NCBI GenBank assembly: GCA_963705525.1 | Contig: CAVPJW010000007.1 | Coordinates: 1 to 64,000 of the forward strand | DNA from: CAVPJW01 sp963705525 | Lineage (GTDB): Bacteria; Acidobacteriota; Vicinamibacteria; Vicinamibacterales; CAVPJW01 | Reading direction: 5' to 3' | Length of the DNA stretch: 64,000 nt | Part shown: one piece after another, positions 37,244 to 46,024 of the stretch | Position numbering within the stretch: the stretch's first letter is position 1 | How the letters are laid out: the number at the start of each line of letters is the position of its first letter | The notes under the pieces: model-generated | Told to the model about the DNA's origin: nothing | Databases searched by the model: none | What the model saw: only the letters and a program-made list of their open reading frames with translations | Program-made: the position numbers and the translations under genes

Positions 37244-38206
37244 ATGCGAACGCTTCGATGCCTGTGCGGCGGTCTGCTACTCGCGGGATTGTTCGTAGTG
37301 GGCCTTTCGGCACAGACCAGTTCCCAGAAAGCGCCGCCAAACGTTCCGACCAAGGAACAGCTCGCCAACGACAACAAGCTGTTCATCTCACTCGCAACGA
37401 AGACGCTGAAGTGGGAGGAGCCCGAGGAGCCGGTGAGGATCGTCGGTCCCCTGTATTTCGTTGGCACCAAGGGACTGGGCGCATTCCTGTTCACGACCTC
37501 CGAAGGGCACATCTTGATGAACACGGGGATGCCTTCGTCCGGGCCGATGATCGTCGACGCCGTCCGCAAGCTCGGTTTCAAACCTGAAGACATCAAGATC
37601 ATGATCAACGGTCATGCGCACATCGATCACGCGGGCGCCTTTGCCTACCTGAAACAGCAGTCCGGGGCGCAGTTGGCGGTGATGAAAGACGATGTGCCGG
37701 CGATGGAGAGCGGCGACCGGGACGACTTCAAATACGCGAACGACTTCGTGTATCCGGCAATCAAGGTCGATCGCACGCTGCGCGATGGCGATACGATCAG
37801 GAAGGGCGATGTGCTGCTCACCGCTTATCACACGCCCGGCCACACCAGAGGAGCGACCACCTGGGTCGCGAACCTCGTCGTCGACGGCAAGTCGTACTTC
37901 GTGGCGTTTCCCGACGGAGCCGGATTCAATCCAGGCTATCGGCTGGCGAAGAATCCGTCATACCCAGGCATCGCCGATGACTATCGTCGGACGCACCATG
38001 TCCTCGAGATGCTGAAGCCCGACATCTGGCTGGCGCAGCACAACGAGTATTACGACTTGGAAGGCAAGCGGACGCGCGCGCAGACCGAAGGCGTAAAGGC
38101 GTGGATAGACCCTGAAGGGTACCGGCGCTGGGTCGCCGACAAGAAGCGCGCGTTCGAAGACGAGGTTGATGAGGAACTGGGAGTGCCGAAAAGCCAGGCC
38201 AAGTGA
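37244..38206 (+). CDS. Subclass B3-type metallo-beta-lactamase
   Basis: The protein has 320 residues from the ATG at 37244, after GAGGGAGGA. A signal peptide ends near LSAQ (residue 24). Zinc ligands follow the B3 pattern: HAHIDH at 124-129 supplies His124, His126, Asp128 and His129; TPGHTRGATTW supplies His200; and LAQHNEYYDLEGK supplies His266. The usual ILIDGGLP of B3 enzymes reads ILMNTGMP here, so catalysis could differ. It would act in the periplasm on beta-lactams or a related lactam/lactone. A non-lactamase hydrolase of the same fold is possible. Confidence 0.85.
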   Translation: MRTLRCLCGGLLLAGLFVVGLSAQTSSQKAPPNVPTKEQLANDNKLFISLATKTLKWEEPEEPVRIVGPLYFVGTKGLGAFLFTTSEGHILMNTGMPSSGPMIVDAVRKLGFKPEDIKIMINGHAHIDHAGAFAYLKQQSGAQLAVMKDDVPAMESGDRDDFKYANDFVYPAIKVDRTLRDGDTIRKGDVLLTAYHTPGHTRGATTWVANLVVDGKSYFVAFPDGAGFNPGYRLAKNPSYPGIADDYRRTHHVLEMLKPDIWLAQHNEYYDLEGKRTRAQTEGVKAWIDPEGYRRWVADKKRAFEDEVDEELGVPKSQAK

Positions 38207-38225
38207 GCACCTGCGGAAATTCGTC

Positions 38226-38243
38226 ATCCCGGCCGGGACTTTT
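38226..38243 (+). terminator. Candidate terminator after the metallo-beta-lactamase
   Basis: The 12-base palindrome TCCCGGCCGGGA is followed by CTTTT, 20 bases past the stop codon. The stem is short and the T run modest. Confidence 0.4.
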
Positions 38244-38356
38244 CCCCACTCACACTGGCGGGACGTCGGCGTAACCGCGTGATTTGGCCTGCCGGTCACG
38301 GCCGACGGACGGCAAGGTTCATGCGTTTCGGACAGGCGGTCGCACGAGGTGCTCTA

Positions 38357-39898
38357 ATGAAACACCGCTCCGCTGTTCCCGAACGCCCTGCGGTCGGTCC
38401 GCTCGGTTCTCGACGGCTCTGGGGATCGGTCCGCGCCAGCCAGGAGGAACGCGCCCGCGCGCTGCCCGGAGACGAGCGCATTTCACAGGCCATCGAAACG
38501 CTGACGCACGGCGTCACGATTCGACGCGCGCCGCGTGACGTGTGGCCATGGCTCGTGCAGATGGGGGCCGGCAACCGCGCCGGCTGGTACAGCTACGACT
38601 GGCTCGATAACGGCCGGCAGCCGAGCGCCACGCGCATCGTGCCGGAACTGCAGCATCCGACCAACGGGACGATCTTCCCTGCCCTGCCCGGCAGGACGGA
38701 TGGGTTCATCGTGCTGTCGATCGAACCCGAGCGGGTATTGACGCTAGGATGGCTGGCACCGAACGGCACGCCAGATGTGACGTGGACGTTTCTACTCGAG
38801 GAAGTGGCGCCCGGCGTGACGCGTCTGCTCGTTCGCGTCCGGGGTGGGCCCGGGTACCGATTCCACGGGCTGCCACTGCTCCTGACCAGAGCCGCAGTCC
38901 GTGTCGTCCACTACATCATGCAGCGGAAGCAACTGCTGACTATCGCCAAACGCGCGGAAATGACCACGTCTCGCCCATCTGCATTCAAGACTCCCGAAGG
39001 TGAAGCCAGGTATCGTGAGGCATACGAGGCCGCGATGAAGCGCTGGCCTGTGCCGTGCGAAGAGATAGACGTCGCAACTCGGTTTGGGTCGACGCACGTT
39101 ATCGTCAGCGGACCGAAGGACGCGCCGCCGCTCGTGCTCTTGCACGGCTATATGGTGACCTCGGCAATGTGGTCGCCCAACATCGCGGAGTTCGCCAGGG
39201 ACCATCGGGTCTATGCCGTTGACGTCATCGGTCAACCGGGCAAGAGCATCCCCGCTGAACCGGTACGCAGTGCGGCGGATTTCGTGGCGTGGCTGGCGGC
39301 CACCCTGGACGCGCTGCACCTTGACCGCGTTTCTCTGGTGGGCATGTCATACGGCGGGTGGCTGGCCCTGAGCTTCGCAGTCGCCCGACCGGCGCGCGTT
39401 CAGAACCTCGTGCTGTTGTCTCCTGCGGCGAGCTTCCTACCGATTGTCAGGCAGTTCAGCCTGCGCGGGATGCTGATGGTGTTGTTTCCGACACGCTTCA
39501 CGGTGAACTCGTTCATGCGGTGGCTGGGTTTCAAGGGTGCTCCCGGCAACGCGGACGGTCGGCGCGTGTTTGACTTGATGTATCTCGGTCTGAAGCATTT
39601 TCGAGTGCCGCAAGAGACGCTGCGTGTCGCGATCAACGTGTTTTCTGATGACGAACTTCGCGCGCTGCCCGTACCCGTCCTGCTGCTCATGGGCGAGCAC
39701 GAAGTCATCTACGACGCGGCAACGGCATTGGCGCGGGCGCGCCGGCTGATTGCTCACCTCGAAGCTGATCTGATACCACGGTCCAGCCACGACATGTGCT
39801 TCAGGCAACATGAAATCGTGGACGCGCGCATCCTCGATTTCCTCAAGAGAATGAAGGCTGAAGGTGAGAACCACCCACCAGAACGTGTGGTTGCATAA
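38357..39898 (+). CDS. SRPBCC-like domain fused to alpha/beta hydrolase
   Basis: The protein has 513 residues from the ATG at 38357; the open frame begins earlier at 38279. The first 190 residues look like a stand-alone SRPBCC protein (APRDVWPWLVQMGAGNRAGWYSYDWLDNG, TWTFLLEEVAPGVTRLLVRVRG). The next part begins MTTSRPSAFKTPEGEARYREAYEAAM, which resembles the normal N-terminus of a separate hydrolase. The hydrolase has VLLHGYMVTSAMWSPN, the nucleophile GMSYGGWLAL, LLLMGEHEVIYD and the His in RSSHDMC. Two genes have apparently merged in frame, naturally or through a lost stop codon. The substrate is unknown. Confidence 0.8.
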   Translation: MKHRSAVPERPAVGPLGSRRLWGSVRASQEERARALPGDERISQAIETLTHGVTIRRAPRDVWPWLVQMGAGNRAGWYSYDWLDNGRQPSATRIVPELQHPTNGTIFPALPGRTDGFIVLSIEPERVLTLGWLAPNGTPDVTWTFLLEEVAPGVTRLLVRVRGGPGYRFHGLPLLLTRAAVRVVHYIMQRKQLLTIAKRAEMTTSRPSAFKTPEGEARYREAYEAAMKRWPVPCEEIDVATRFGSTHVIVSGPKDAPPLVLLHGYMVTSAMWSPNIAEFARDHRVYAVDVIGQPGKSIPAEPVRSAADFVAWLAATLDALHLDRVSLVGMSYGGWLALSFAVARPARVQNLVLLSPAASFLPIVRQFSLRGMLMVLFPTRFTVNSFMRWLGFKGAPGNADGRRVFDLMYLGLKHFRVPQETLRVAINVFSDDELRALPVPVLLLMGEHEVIYDAATALARARRLIAHLEADLIPRSSHDMCFRQHEIVDARILDFLKRMKAEGENHPPERVVA

Positions 39899-40047
39899 GG
39901 TTGACATTCGCCATCTCGTGGTCGCCCTCAGGCAGGCAGACAAAGTCACCAGATGAACGGGATTGGTTGTCTGCCATCACTGCACATACGGCCCAAAGGC
40001 GTCGGCGGGAATATCTCGATGAGTGCGGGTAGCATGGAGGGCTGTTA

Positions 40048-42726
40048 GTGCCAGACAAACCTGCCAACGAACAACGCTGCGACGTCGTGCTGCGCGACGG
40101 GTCGACGCTCGCGCTGCGTCTGGCTCGGCAAGACGACGTCGGCGCCCTCGTCGCCTTCTTCGCGGCGTTGTCGCCTGAGAGTCGATACTACCGATTCTTC
40201 GGTGTTCCGCATCTGGATCCCGCCAGCGTGGCAGAGCTGCTCCCCCTGGACACCCAGGGAGGAAAAGCGCTCGTCGGTGAGTGCGCTGGACGCATCGTCG
40301 CATTTGCGGGCTACCACACAGCTGCCGACCATCGTGATCGGGCGGAGGTCGCCTTCGCGATCGCGGATGCGTTTCAAGGACGCGGAATCGGCACACGACT
40401 GCTCGAGCAGCTCGCAGGCGTGGCAAGAACGGAAGGAATCCGCACGTTCGATGCCTTCGTGCTCGGCGAGAACCGGAAAATGATGGACGTGTTTCTGGGG
40501 TCCGGCTATTCGGCGTCACGCCGGATGGATGGCGGCGTCTTCCACGTCGAGCTCGCTCTTGAAGTCACGCCTGAATACGCCGAACGAGCCGCCAGGCGGT
40601 CGCAAGTAGCGGCGACGGCGTCGATGAAGGACTTCTTCGAGCCCCGCACCGTCGCGGTGATCGGCGCCAATCGTGAGCGCGGCAAGATCGGGTCGGAGAT
40701 CCTGCACAACCTTCAGGCCGCCGGGTTCGCGGGAACCATCATTCCAGTTCATCCGGCGGCCAGGGAAGTCCAGGGCCTCCGCGCTTATCCACGAACCTCG
40801 GAGATTCCTGGAACGGTCGACCTGGCGATTCTCGCAGTCCCCGCGGAGCAGGTGTTGGATGTGGTTGAGGATTGCATTGGCAAAGGCGTCCGCGCCCTGT
40901 GCGTCATCAGTGCCGGATTTGGTGAGGCGGGTCCCGAGGGGCGATCGCGAGAATTGGCGATGCTCGAAAAGGTGCGGTCTGCCGGGTGTCGGCTCATCGG
41001 TCCCAACTGCATGGGGCTTCTCAACACGGACCCCGCTGTCCGGCTCAACGCGACGTTTTCACCGGTGTACCCGCCGGCCGGCCGCGTCGCCATGTCAACC
41101 CAGAGCGGCGCGCTGGGCCTGGCGATTCTCGATTACGCGCGGCAACTCAATATCGGCATCTCGAGTTTCGTGTCAGTGGGCAACAAGATCGACGTCTCGA
41201 GCAACGACTTGATTCAATACTGGGCCGAGGATCCGCGCACCTCTGTCATCCTCCTGTACCTCGAGAGCTTCGGAAACCCGAAGAAGTTCGGGGAGATCGC
41301 GCGCCGGGTCGGCCGGGTCAAGCCGATCGTGGCTGTCAAGGCGGGACGGTCGAGCGCGGGTGCGCGAGCGGCATCGTCGCATACAGGTGCCCTGGCGGCG
41401 CCCGACAGGGTCGTCGACGCGCTGTTTCGTCAGGCGGGGGTGATTCGTACGAACACGCTCGAAGAACTTTTCGATGTCGCCGTCCTTCTGGCCCACCAGC
41501 CGATCCCGCGCGGGCGGCGCGTGGCCATCCTGACCAACGCCGGTGGCCCCGGAATCCTGGCCGCCGACGCCTGCGAGGCCAACGATCTGGAACTCGTGAC
41601 GCTCAGCAACGACACCCGCACTGAACTGCGTTCGTTCCTTCCGAAAGCGGCGAGCGTTGAAAATCCCGTCGACATGCTCGCCTCCGCGCCGCCGGAGCAC
41701 TACGGCCGTGCGCTGGCGGCGCTCATCCGGGACGAACGCGTCGATAGCATCCTGACCATCTTCATTCCACCGCTCGTGACGGAACCGGGAACCGTCGCCG
41801 CCGCAATTGCCGCCGGAGCCGCCGACGCAGGGGGCAAGCCCATCGCCGGGATCTTCATGCGGGCCGAAGGAGCCCCTCACGAACTCGCGCCGATTCCCTG
41901 CTATGCATTCCCGGAGTCTGCCGCCATTGCCCTCGCCCGCGTCACCGCGTACGGCGAATGGCGGCAGAAACCCATCGGCGCCGTTCCCGTGCTGAAGGAC
42001 CTTCAGCCCGACAAGGCGAGGGCGATCGTCGAGTCGGCGCTGCAGCGTGGAGATGGATGGCTGACACCGGACGAAACGCAGGGATTGATGACGGCAGTCG
42101 GTATCAGGACTGCAACCGCGAAAATGACGAGGACTGTCGATGAAGCCGTCGCGGCGGCAACTGCGATCGGCGTTCCAGTCGCCCTGAAAGCGATCGGGCC
42201 GATGCTGCTGCACAAGACGGAACGCCAGGCGGTGCGGCTCGATCTGGAGAGTGACGATGCCGTTCGGCACGCGGCATTGGACTTTGAGGAACGGTTCAGG
42301 GGCGAGCTCTCCGGACTCCTGGTTCAGCAGATGGTGAGCGGTGGCGTCGAGATGTTGGTCGGCGCTGCGTACGATCCGACATTCGGACGACTGATCGTCT
42401 GCGGGAGCGGTGGCGTGCTGGTCGATCTGCTGGCGGACTCAGCGTTCAGAATTCATCCAGTGACCACGGAAGACGTCATCGAAATGATCCGCGAGCTCAG
42501 GGGAGCCAGACTTCTTCAGGGGTATCGTGGCGCACCGCCGGCCGACGAGAACGCTCTGCGAGACGTGGTGTTGCGAGTCTCGGCCCTCCTCTCCATCTGC
42601 CCGGAGGTTCAGGAGCTCGACCTCAACCCGGTGAAAGTGCTGGCGTCCGGCGCATGTGCCATCGATGCGAGAGTGCGAATTGAACGTAATACTCCGAGAC
42701 CTCAGGGTCGTCGCGTGGAGTACTGA
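40048..42726 (+). CDS. GNAT acetyltransferase fused to ADP-forming acyl-CoA synthetase
   Basis: The protein has 892 residues from the GTG at 40048. Residues about 10-180 form a GNAT domain (FAIADAFQGRGIGTRLLEQLAG, the acetyl-CoA pyrophosphate loop). Residues about 195-640 carry the CoA-binding and CoA-ligase domains (FFEPRTVAVIGANRERGKIGSEIL, STQSGALGLAILDYA). The catalytic His is kept in ASSHTGALAAPD. Residues about 670-880 form an ATP-grasp domain. Protein acetyltransferase Pat has the same parts but with GNAT at the end and a dead synthetase. Here the His and ATP-grasp look intact, so it may make acetyl-CoA from acetate, acetylate proteins, or both. Confidence 0.9.
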   Translation: MPDKPANEQRCDVVLRDGSTLALRLARQDDVGALVAFFAALSPESRYYRFFGVPHLDPASVAELLPLDTQGGKALVGECAGRIVAFAGYHTAADHRDRAEVAFAIADAFQGRGIGTRLLEQLAGVARTEGIRTFDAFVLGENRKMMDVFLGSGYSASRRMDGGVFHVELALEVTPEYAERAARRSQVAATASMKDFFEPRTVAVIGANRERGKIGSEILHNLQAAGFAGTIIPVHPAAREVQGLRAYPRTSEIPGTVDLAILAVPAEQVLDVVEDCIGKGVRALCVISAGFGEAGPEGRSRELAMLEKVRSAGCRLIGPNCMGLLNTDPAVRLNATFSPVYPPAGRVAMSTQSGALGLAILDYARQLNIGISSFVSVGNKIDVSSNDLIQYWAEDPRTSVILLYLESFGNPKKFGEIARRVGRVKPIVAVKAGRSSAGARAASSHTGALAAPDRVVDALFRQAGVIRTNTLEELFDVAVLLAHQPIPRGRRVAILTNAGGPGILAADACEANDLELVTLSNDTRTELRSFLPKAASVENPVDMLASAPPEHYGRALAALIRDERVDSILTIFIPPLVTEPGTVAAAIAAGAADAGGKPIAGIFMRAEGAPHELAPIPCYAFPESAAIALARVTAYGEWRQKPIGAVPVLKDLQPDKARAIVESALQRGDGWLTPDETQGLMTAVGIRTATAKMTRTVDEAVAAATAIGVPVALKAIGPMLLHKTERQAVRLDLESDDAVRHAALDFEERFRGELSGLLVQQMVSGGVEMLVGAAYDPTFGRLIVCGSGGVLVDLLADSAFRIHPVTTEDVIEMIRELRGARLLQGYRGAPPADENALRDVVLRVSALLSICPEVQELDLNPVKVLASGACAIDARVRIERNTPRPQGRRVEY

Positions 42727-42756
42727 TCGATCCCGAACGGCCCTGAGGATGCTCGC

Positions 42757-42799
42757 CGTCGTGGCCGGCGCGGGCGTTGGTCCCGCGCCGGCCACGACG
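42757..42799. terminator. Long perfect hairpin between convergent genes
   Basis: CGTCGTGGCCGGCGCGGG pairs with CCCGCGCCGGCCACGACG: an 18-bp perfect stem around a 7-base loop (CGTTGGT). It lies 31 bases after the acyl-CoA synthetase stop and 20 bases after the end of the converging VOC gene, so it can stop transcription from both sides. Confidence 0.7.
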
Positions 42800-42818
42800 A
42801 TCGAGTGTCAGTCGAGGG

Positions 42819-43808
42819 CTACCTGCGACGCGACTTCGCGCGCGCCTTCCTGCGCGGCTTCGCCTTCCGGGCGGCCTTCTTCTTCGCCGGCCTGGCCTTC
42901 TTCTTTGCCTTGGGCTTGGCCTTGGGCTTTGCCTTCGCCTTGGGTTTAGTCTTTGCCTTGGCTTTCGGCTTCGCCTTGCTCGCTGATGTCCTGGCCGCCG
43001 GTTTTGCGGCCGGAGCCGGAGCGGCAGCGGCCGACTTCACGGAATGCACCGCAAACACGGCGCCTTCGAGATCCATCCCCTGCGCGATCCAGTCGCCGCC
43101 GGGCACTTCCATCGGGCCGTTGACGATCTTGGCGCCGAGCCTGCCTGCCATCGCAGCCACCTTCTTGGAGTCCGCGACTTTGATGTATGGCAGCCAGTGC
43201 GGCGGACCCGGCATCTGTGCGGGCTTGTTGAACATGCCGCCGAAGGTGCTCCCCTTCAGCCCGTACATCTGATAGGTCCCCATGTCAGGGCCCATGTCCA
43301 TCGCATTCGTCTCTGCCCATCCGAAGAGGCGCTGATAGAAGGACAACGCCGCGCGCCAGTCGGTGGTTGCCAGCTCGTGCCACGAAAAGTCACCGAGTCC
43401 CGGCGTCCCGTCCGCCTTCGGCGTCGTCTCGGGTGTGTATACCCCGAAGACCGCCCCCTGCGGATCCTGCAGCACGGCAAATCGGCCGACGATGGGAACG
43501 GTTTCCGCGGCCTTGAGCACCTTGCCGCCGATCGCGACCGCCTGGCGCACGGTGTCATCAACGTCAGGCGTGCCGATGTAGCTGAGCCAGTTCGGAGGAG
43601 CGCCCACGGCCTTCGCTTCTGCAGGAAGCGCCATGAGTCCGGCCATCGGCTGGTGCGGACCGTACATAAACAAGGTGTACTTCGGATCGTGCTCCCACCC
43701 TTGGGTCTTCCAACCGATCAGCTTGGTGTACAGGCCGGCGGCAGAGGTCGTGTTGGTGGTCAGGAGTTCGTGCCACAGGAAGCGGCCGCGAACGGAAGCA
43801 TCGGACAT
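42819..43808 (-). CDS. Double VOC-domain protein with histone-H1-like lysine tail
   Basis: The protein has 329 residues. Two VOC units lie at about 8-125 (FLWHELLTTNTTSAAGLYTKLIGWK) and 140-255 (FSWHELATTDWRAALSFYQRLFGW), the layout of the DUF899/hydroxylase-like and PhnB-type double glyoxalase proteins. From residue 259 to the end the sequence is almost only Lys, Ala, Pro and Arg in repeating KPKAKAK/KKKARPAKKK units, as in histone H1 or AlgP tails. Such tails bind DNA or RNA. Fusing one to a VOC enzyme is unusual. Confidence 0.85.
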   Translation of the reverse strand: MSDASVRGRFLWHELLTTNTTSAAGLYTKLIGWKTQGWEHDPKYTLFMYGPHQPMAGLMALPAEAKAVGAPPNWLSYIGTPDVDDTVRQAVAIGGKVLKAAETVPIVGRFAVLQDPQGAVFGVYTPETTPKADGTPGLGDFSWHELATTDWRAALSFYQRLFGWAETNAMDMGPDMGTYQMYGLKGSTFGGMFNKPAQMPGPPHWLPYIKVADSKKVAAMAGRLGAKIVNGPMEVPGGDWIAQGMDLEGAVFAVHSVKSAAAAPAPAAKPAARTSASKAKPKAKAKTKPKAKAKPKAKPKAKKKARPAKKKAARKAKPRRKARAKSRRR

Positions 43809-43825
43809 GAGAGCCTCCTCAGATA

Positions 43826-43872
43826 AAGGTTCAAGGGTTCCAAGGTTCTAGAAGTTTCGGGGTTCAGTTCAG
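43826..43872. repeat. Intergenic GGTTCTAG-type short repeat
   Basis: Runs of AAGGTTCAAGGGTTCC and AAGGTTCTAGAAGTTTCGGG. They share the GGTTC/GTTCTAG theme with the segments at 44525, 45000, 48139 and 52316, and lie between genes. Confidence 0.5.
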
Positions 43873-43921
43873 GCCGCACGCGTTGGGCCCCGAGCGACGG
43901 CCCCGGAGCGCAACAGTTATA

Positions 43922-44503
43922 TCACTGCTCGGGTCGATCCGGACGCGTCGCCAGATGCCGGCGAAGCGCGCGATAGGCGGCCAGCATGTCATCGTAGGAG
44001 AAATGCGCGTTCCGGCCGCTGGGGTTGGGGAGGACGAACAGTCGCGCACCCGCGATGTCCTCGTCCTGCAGCCCGAGCCTGATGGATCCCGCATTCGGCT
44101 TGCGACGGACATGGCTGGCCATGAGCGTTCGATAGAGCGTGATGCCGACGAGCGCCACGACCTGAGGCCGGAACCTCGCGATCTTCCGGTAGAGGGCGGC
44201 CTGGCTCGCACGATATTCCTCGGGTCGTAGCTCATCGATTCCACGGCTCGGGCGCGGAATCAGATTGGTGATGCCAAACCCCCATTCCGGCAACCGCTCA
44301 TCGTCGAGATGCGTGAGCGATTCCGGCACGAGACCCGAATCGTGCAGTAACTTCCAGAACCGATTGGAGTAGCCGGCGAAGTGATGGCCTGTCTCGGCCG
44401 ATCGGATTCCAGGGTTGATGCCCACGAACAGGACGCGCACGCCTGGCTCGATGCGATCTCTCAGGACTTTGGTCGGTCTTGGCAATGGTTGGGACGAGCG
44501 CAC
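43922..44503 (-). CDS. mug: G/U mismatch-specific (uracil) DNA glycosylase, Mug type
   Basis: The protein has 193 residues from one of two adjacent GTG codons (44503 or 44506). The open frame continues far upstream, but that stretch lies inside the divergent EVE gene. Family motifs: RVLFVGINPGIRSAETGHHFAGYSNRFW with the catalytic-site GINPG, WGFGITNLIPRPSRG, and the loop LPNPSGRNAHFSYDDM. It removes uracil or thymine mispaired with guanine as a base-excision repair step. It is divergent from the EVE gene. Confidence 0.9.
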   Translation of the reverse strand: MRSSQPLPRPTKVLRDRIEPGVRVLFVGINPGIRSAETGHHFAGYSNRFWKLLHDSGLVPESLTHLDDERLPEWGFGITNLIPRPSRGIDELRPEEYRASQAALYRKIARFRPQVVALVGITLYRTLMASHVRRKPNAGSIRLGLQDEDIAGARLFVLPNPSGRNAHFSYDDMLAAYRALRRHLATRPDRPEQ

Positions 44504-44524
44504 CACGGCGCTTAGAATAAGGGA

Positions 44525-44562
44525 TGTGTAACCACTAACCCCAACAACCAAGAACTGATTCC
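44525..44562 (-). repeat. Intergenic GTTCTTGG/GGGGTTAGT repeat
   Basis: On the minus strand it reads CAGTTCTTGGTTGTTGG then GGGGTTAGTGG. The same words in the same order occur on the plus strand at 52318-52347. It lies directly before the EVE gene start. Confidence 0.55.
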
Positions 44563-44563
44563 T

Positions 44564-44974
44564 ATGAACTGGCTCTTCAAAGAAGAACCCACTCACTACG
44601 GCTACGACGACTTCGTCAAGGACGGCCGCGCGCGATGGAGCGGCGTCCGCAATCCGGTGGCGCAGAAACATCTCCGATCCGTCAAGAAGGGTGACCTCGT
44701 CTTTTACTACCACACCGGCGACGAGAAGGCGATCGTCGGCATCGCGTCGGCCGCGACCGATGCCTATCCGGATCCCGATGACAAGGCCGGCAAGGCGTAC
44801 GTCGTGGACATCGTGCCACGAAGGAAACTGGCCCGACCGGTCACACTGAAAGAGATCAAGGCCGACCGGCGGTTTGCCAGTTTTCCGCTGACTCGAATCT
44901 CCCGGTTGTCGGTGATGCCGGTGAGCGACCGCGAGTGGGCCGATATCGAGAAGATGGCGGCGGGCAGGACGTGA
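44564..44974 (+). CDS. EVE-domain protein
   Basis: The protein has 136 residues, a complete EVE domain (PUA-like fold). The opening MNWLFKEEPTHYGYDDFVKDGRARWSGVRN, then KGDLVFYYHTGDEKAIVGIASAA and YVVDIVPRRKLARPVTLKEIKAD, match the family closely. EVE domains bind modified bases in DNA or RNA. Divergent orientation to mug gives a possible DNA-base-repair pairing, which is only suggestive. Confidence 0.92.
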   Translation: MNWLFKEEPTHYGYDDFVKDGRARWSGVRNPVAQKHLRSVKKGDLVFYYHTGDEKAIVGIASAATDAYPDPDDKAGKAYVVDIVPRRKLARPVTLKEIKADRRFASFPLTRISRLSVMPVSDREWADIEKMAAGRT

Positions 44975-44999
44975 TGCGCGCGGTGTTAAGTGAGGCGTT

Positions 45000-45075
45000 A
45001 GGCTTGTGCGGCGTTAAGTTCTTAGTTCTTGGTGCTTAGTTCTTAGGGATGCGAAGGGAACCCGAAGCCTGGAGC
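45000..45075. repeat. Intergenic TTAAGTTCTTAGTTCTTGG cluster
   Basis: Several tandem-like copies of GTTCTTAG/GTTCTTGG followed by GAAGCCTGGAGCCCGGAGCC. It sits between the EVE gene and the end of the next gene and belongs to the short intergenic repeat group of this region. Confidence 0.5.
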
Positions 45076-45092
45076 CCGGAGCCTGTTCTCCC

Positions 45093-45893
45093 CTACCAGC
45101 GCAGTACCCGCCGGCCTCGCCATTCTGGTCCTTCGATGACGTAGCGCCACTCAGGATTCTGGCGCGTGTCGCGCAGCGCCTCACACACCATGTCGAAGGT
45201 CGGGAGATGCTCGTCACGGCATTCGAAGTACGTGATGAAGTCGTACTCCTGCGGACGACGATAGCCGTCGGGGTTGTGGTAGAGGCGCCGGAAGATAGTC
45301 GAGACGCCGGCCTCGGCAGCCCGGACGTGCCCCTTGATCGGACATCCCCCGGCGTCGACGTGAGGATAGAAGTACGTGTGCCGGTCGAGCGGCGGCTTCT
45401 GCCACCACTCGTCCGTCTTGCGGAGCGGAAGAATGATCGCGTTGGGCGTCGCCCGGCCCGACATGCGGGGCATCGCTCGCTTGTACGCAATCTCGTGCAT
45501 TTCGGCGCTGGTATATCGCGGGTGGCGCAGGGCGCCATCCATCGTGATCACGGCGGCCTGGTCGCCGAGCCGCCGCCGGAACTCGTCTTCAACATCCCGC
45601 AGTCGTGGACGATAATTCGCCGAGAGATGCACGACGTACCGCGCGGCCGCCAACCCCGACGCGGCCGTGGCCTCTCCTTCCGCGACGAGAAACTGAATCG
45701 TCTCGCCCGGTTGTGATTCGCGCGTGCCATCGGCGTCGAAGTCGTTGTAGAATCCGCGCGCAATCAGGCTGCCTGCCAGCCTCAACCGCGTTCGCGTCGT
45801 GTCGTCGTGTTTGTGGGGAACGACGAAGAAAAACTTCGAGAAGGCGATGTTCGCGGCTGTGTCGCCAGCGCCGTTGCCATTGAAGCCTGCCAT
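45093..45893 (-). CDS. Uncharacterised conserved-looking protein, 266 aa
   Basis: I do not recognise this protein with certainty. It is soluble, rich in aromatic and charged residues, and without signal peptide or membrane segment. The N-terminal part FSKFFFVVPHKHDDTTRTRLRLAG and the C-terminal part ITYFECRDEHLPTFDMVCEALRDTRQNPEWRYVIEGPEWRGRRV suggest two ferredoxin-like halves, a layout seen in chlorite-dismutase-like and related dimeric alpha-beta barrel proteins. The heme ligand cannot be fixed. It is on the same strand as, and 132 bases downstream of, the ATP-grasp gene. Confidence 0.6.
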   Translation of the reverse strand: MAGFNGNGAGDTAANIAFSKFFFVVPHKHDDTTRTRLRLAGSLIARGFYNDFDADGTRESQPGETIQFLVAEGEATAASGLAAARYVVHLSANYRPRLRDVEDEFRRRLGDQAAVITMDGALRHPRYTSAEMHEIAYKRAMPRMSGRATPNAIILPLRKTDEWWQKPPLDRHTYFYPHVDAGGCPIKGHVRAAEAGVSTIFRRLYHNPDGYRRPQEYDFITYFECRDEHLPTFDMVCEALRDTRQNPEWRYVIEGPEWRGRRVLRW

Positions 45894-46024
45894 CGATCGG
45901 TGATTGGGCTCTGCCGCGCGTAGTCAGAGCGCTCGCAGAGTGTATCGGGCGCGAGCCGCACCCGGCGCGCGAAAACGTAAGCTCAACTGAAGATTCGGGC
46001 GAAGGGGCGGGAAACGCTGTGCAG

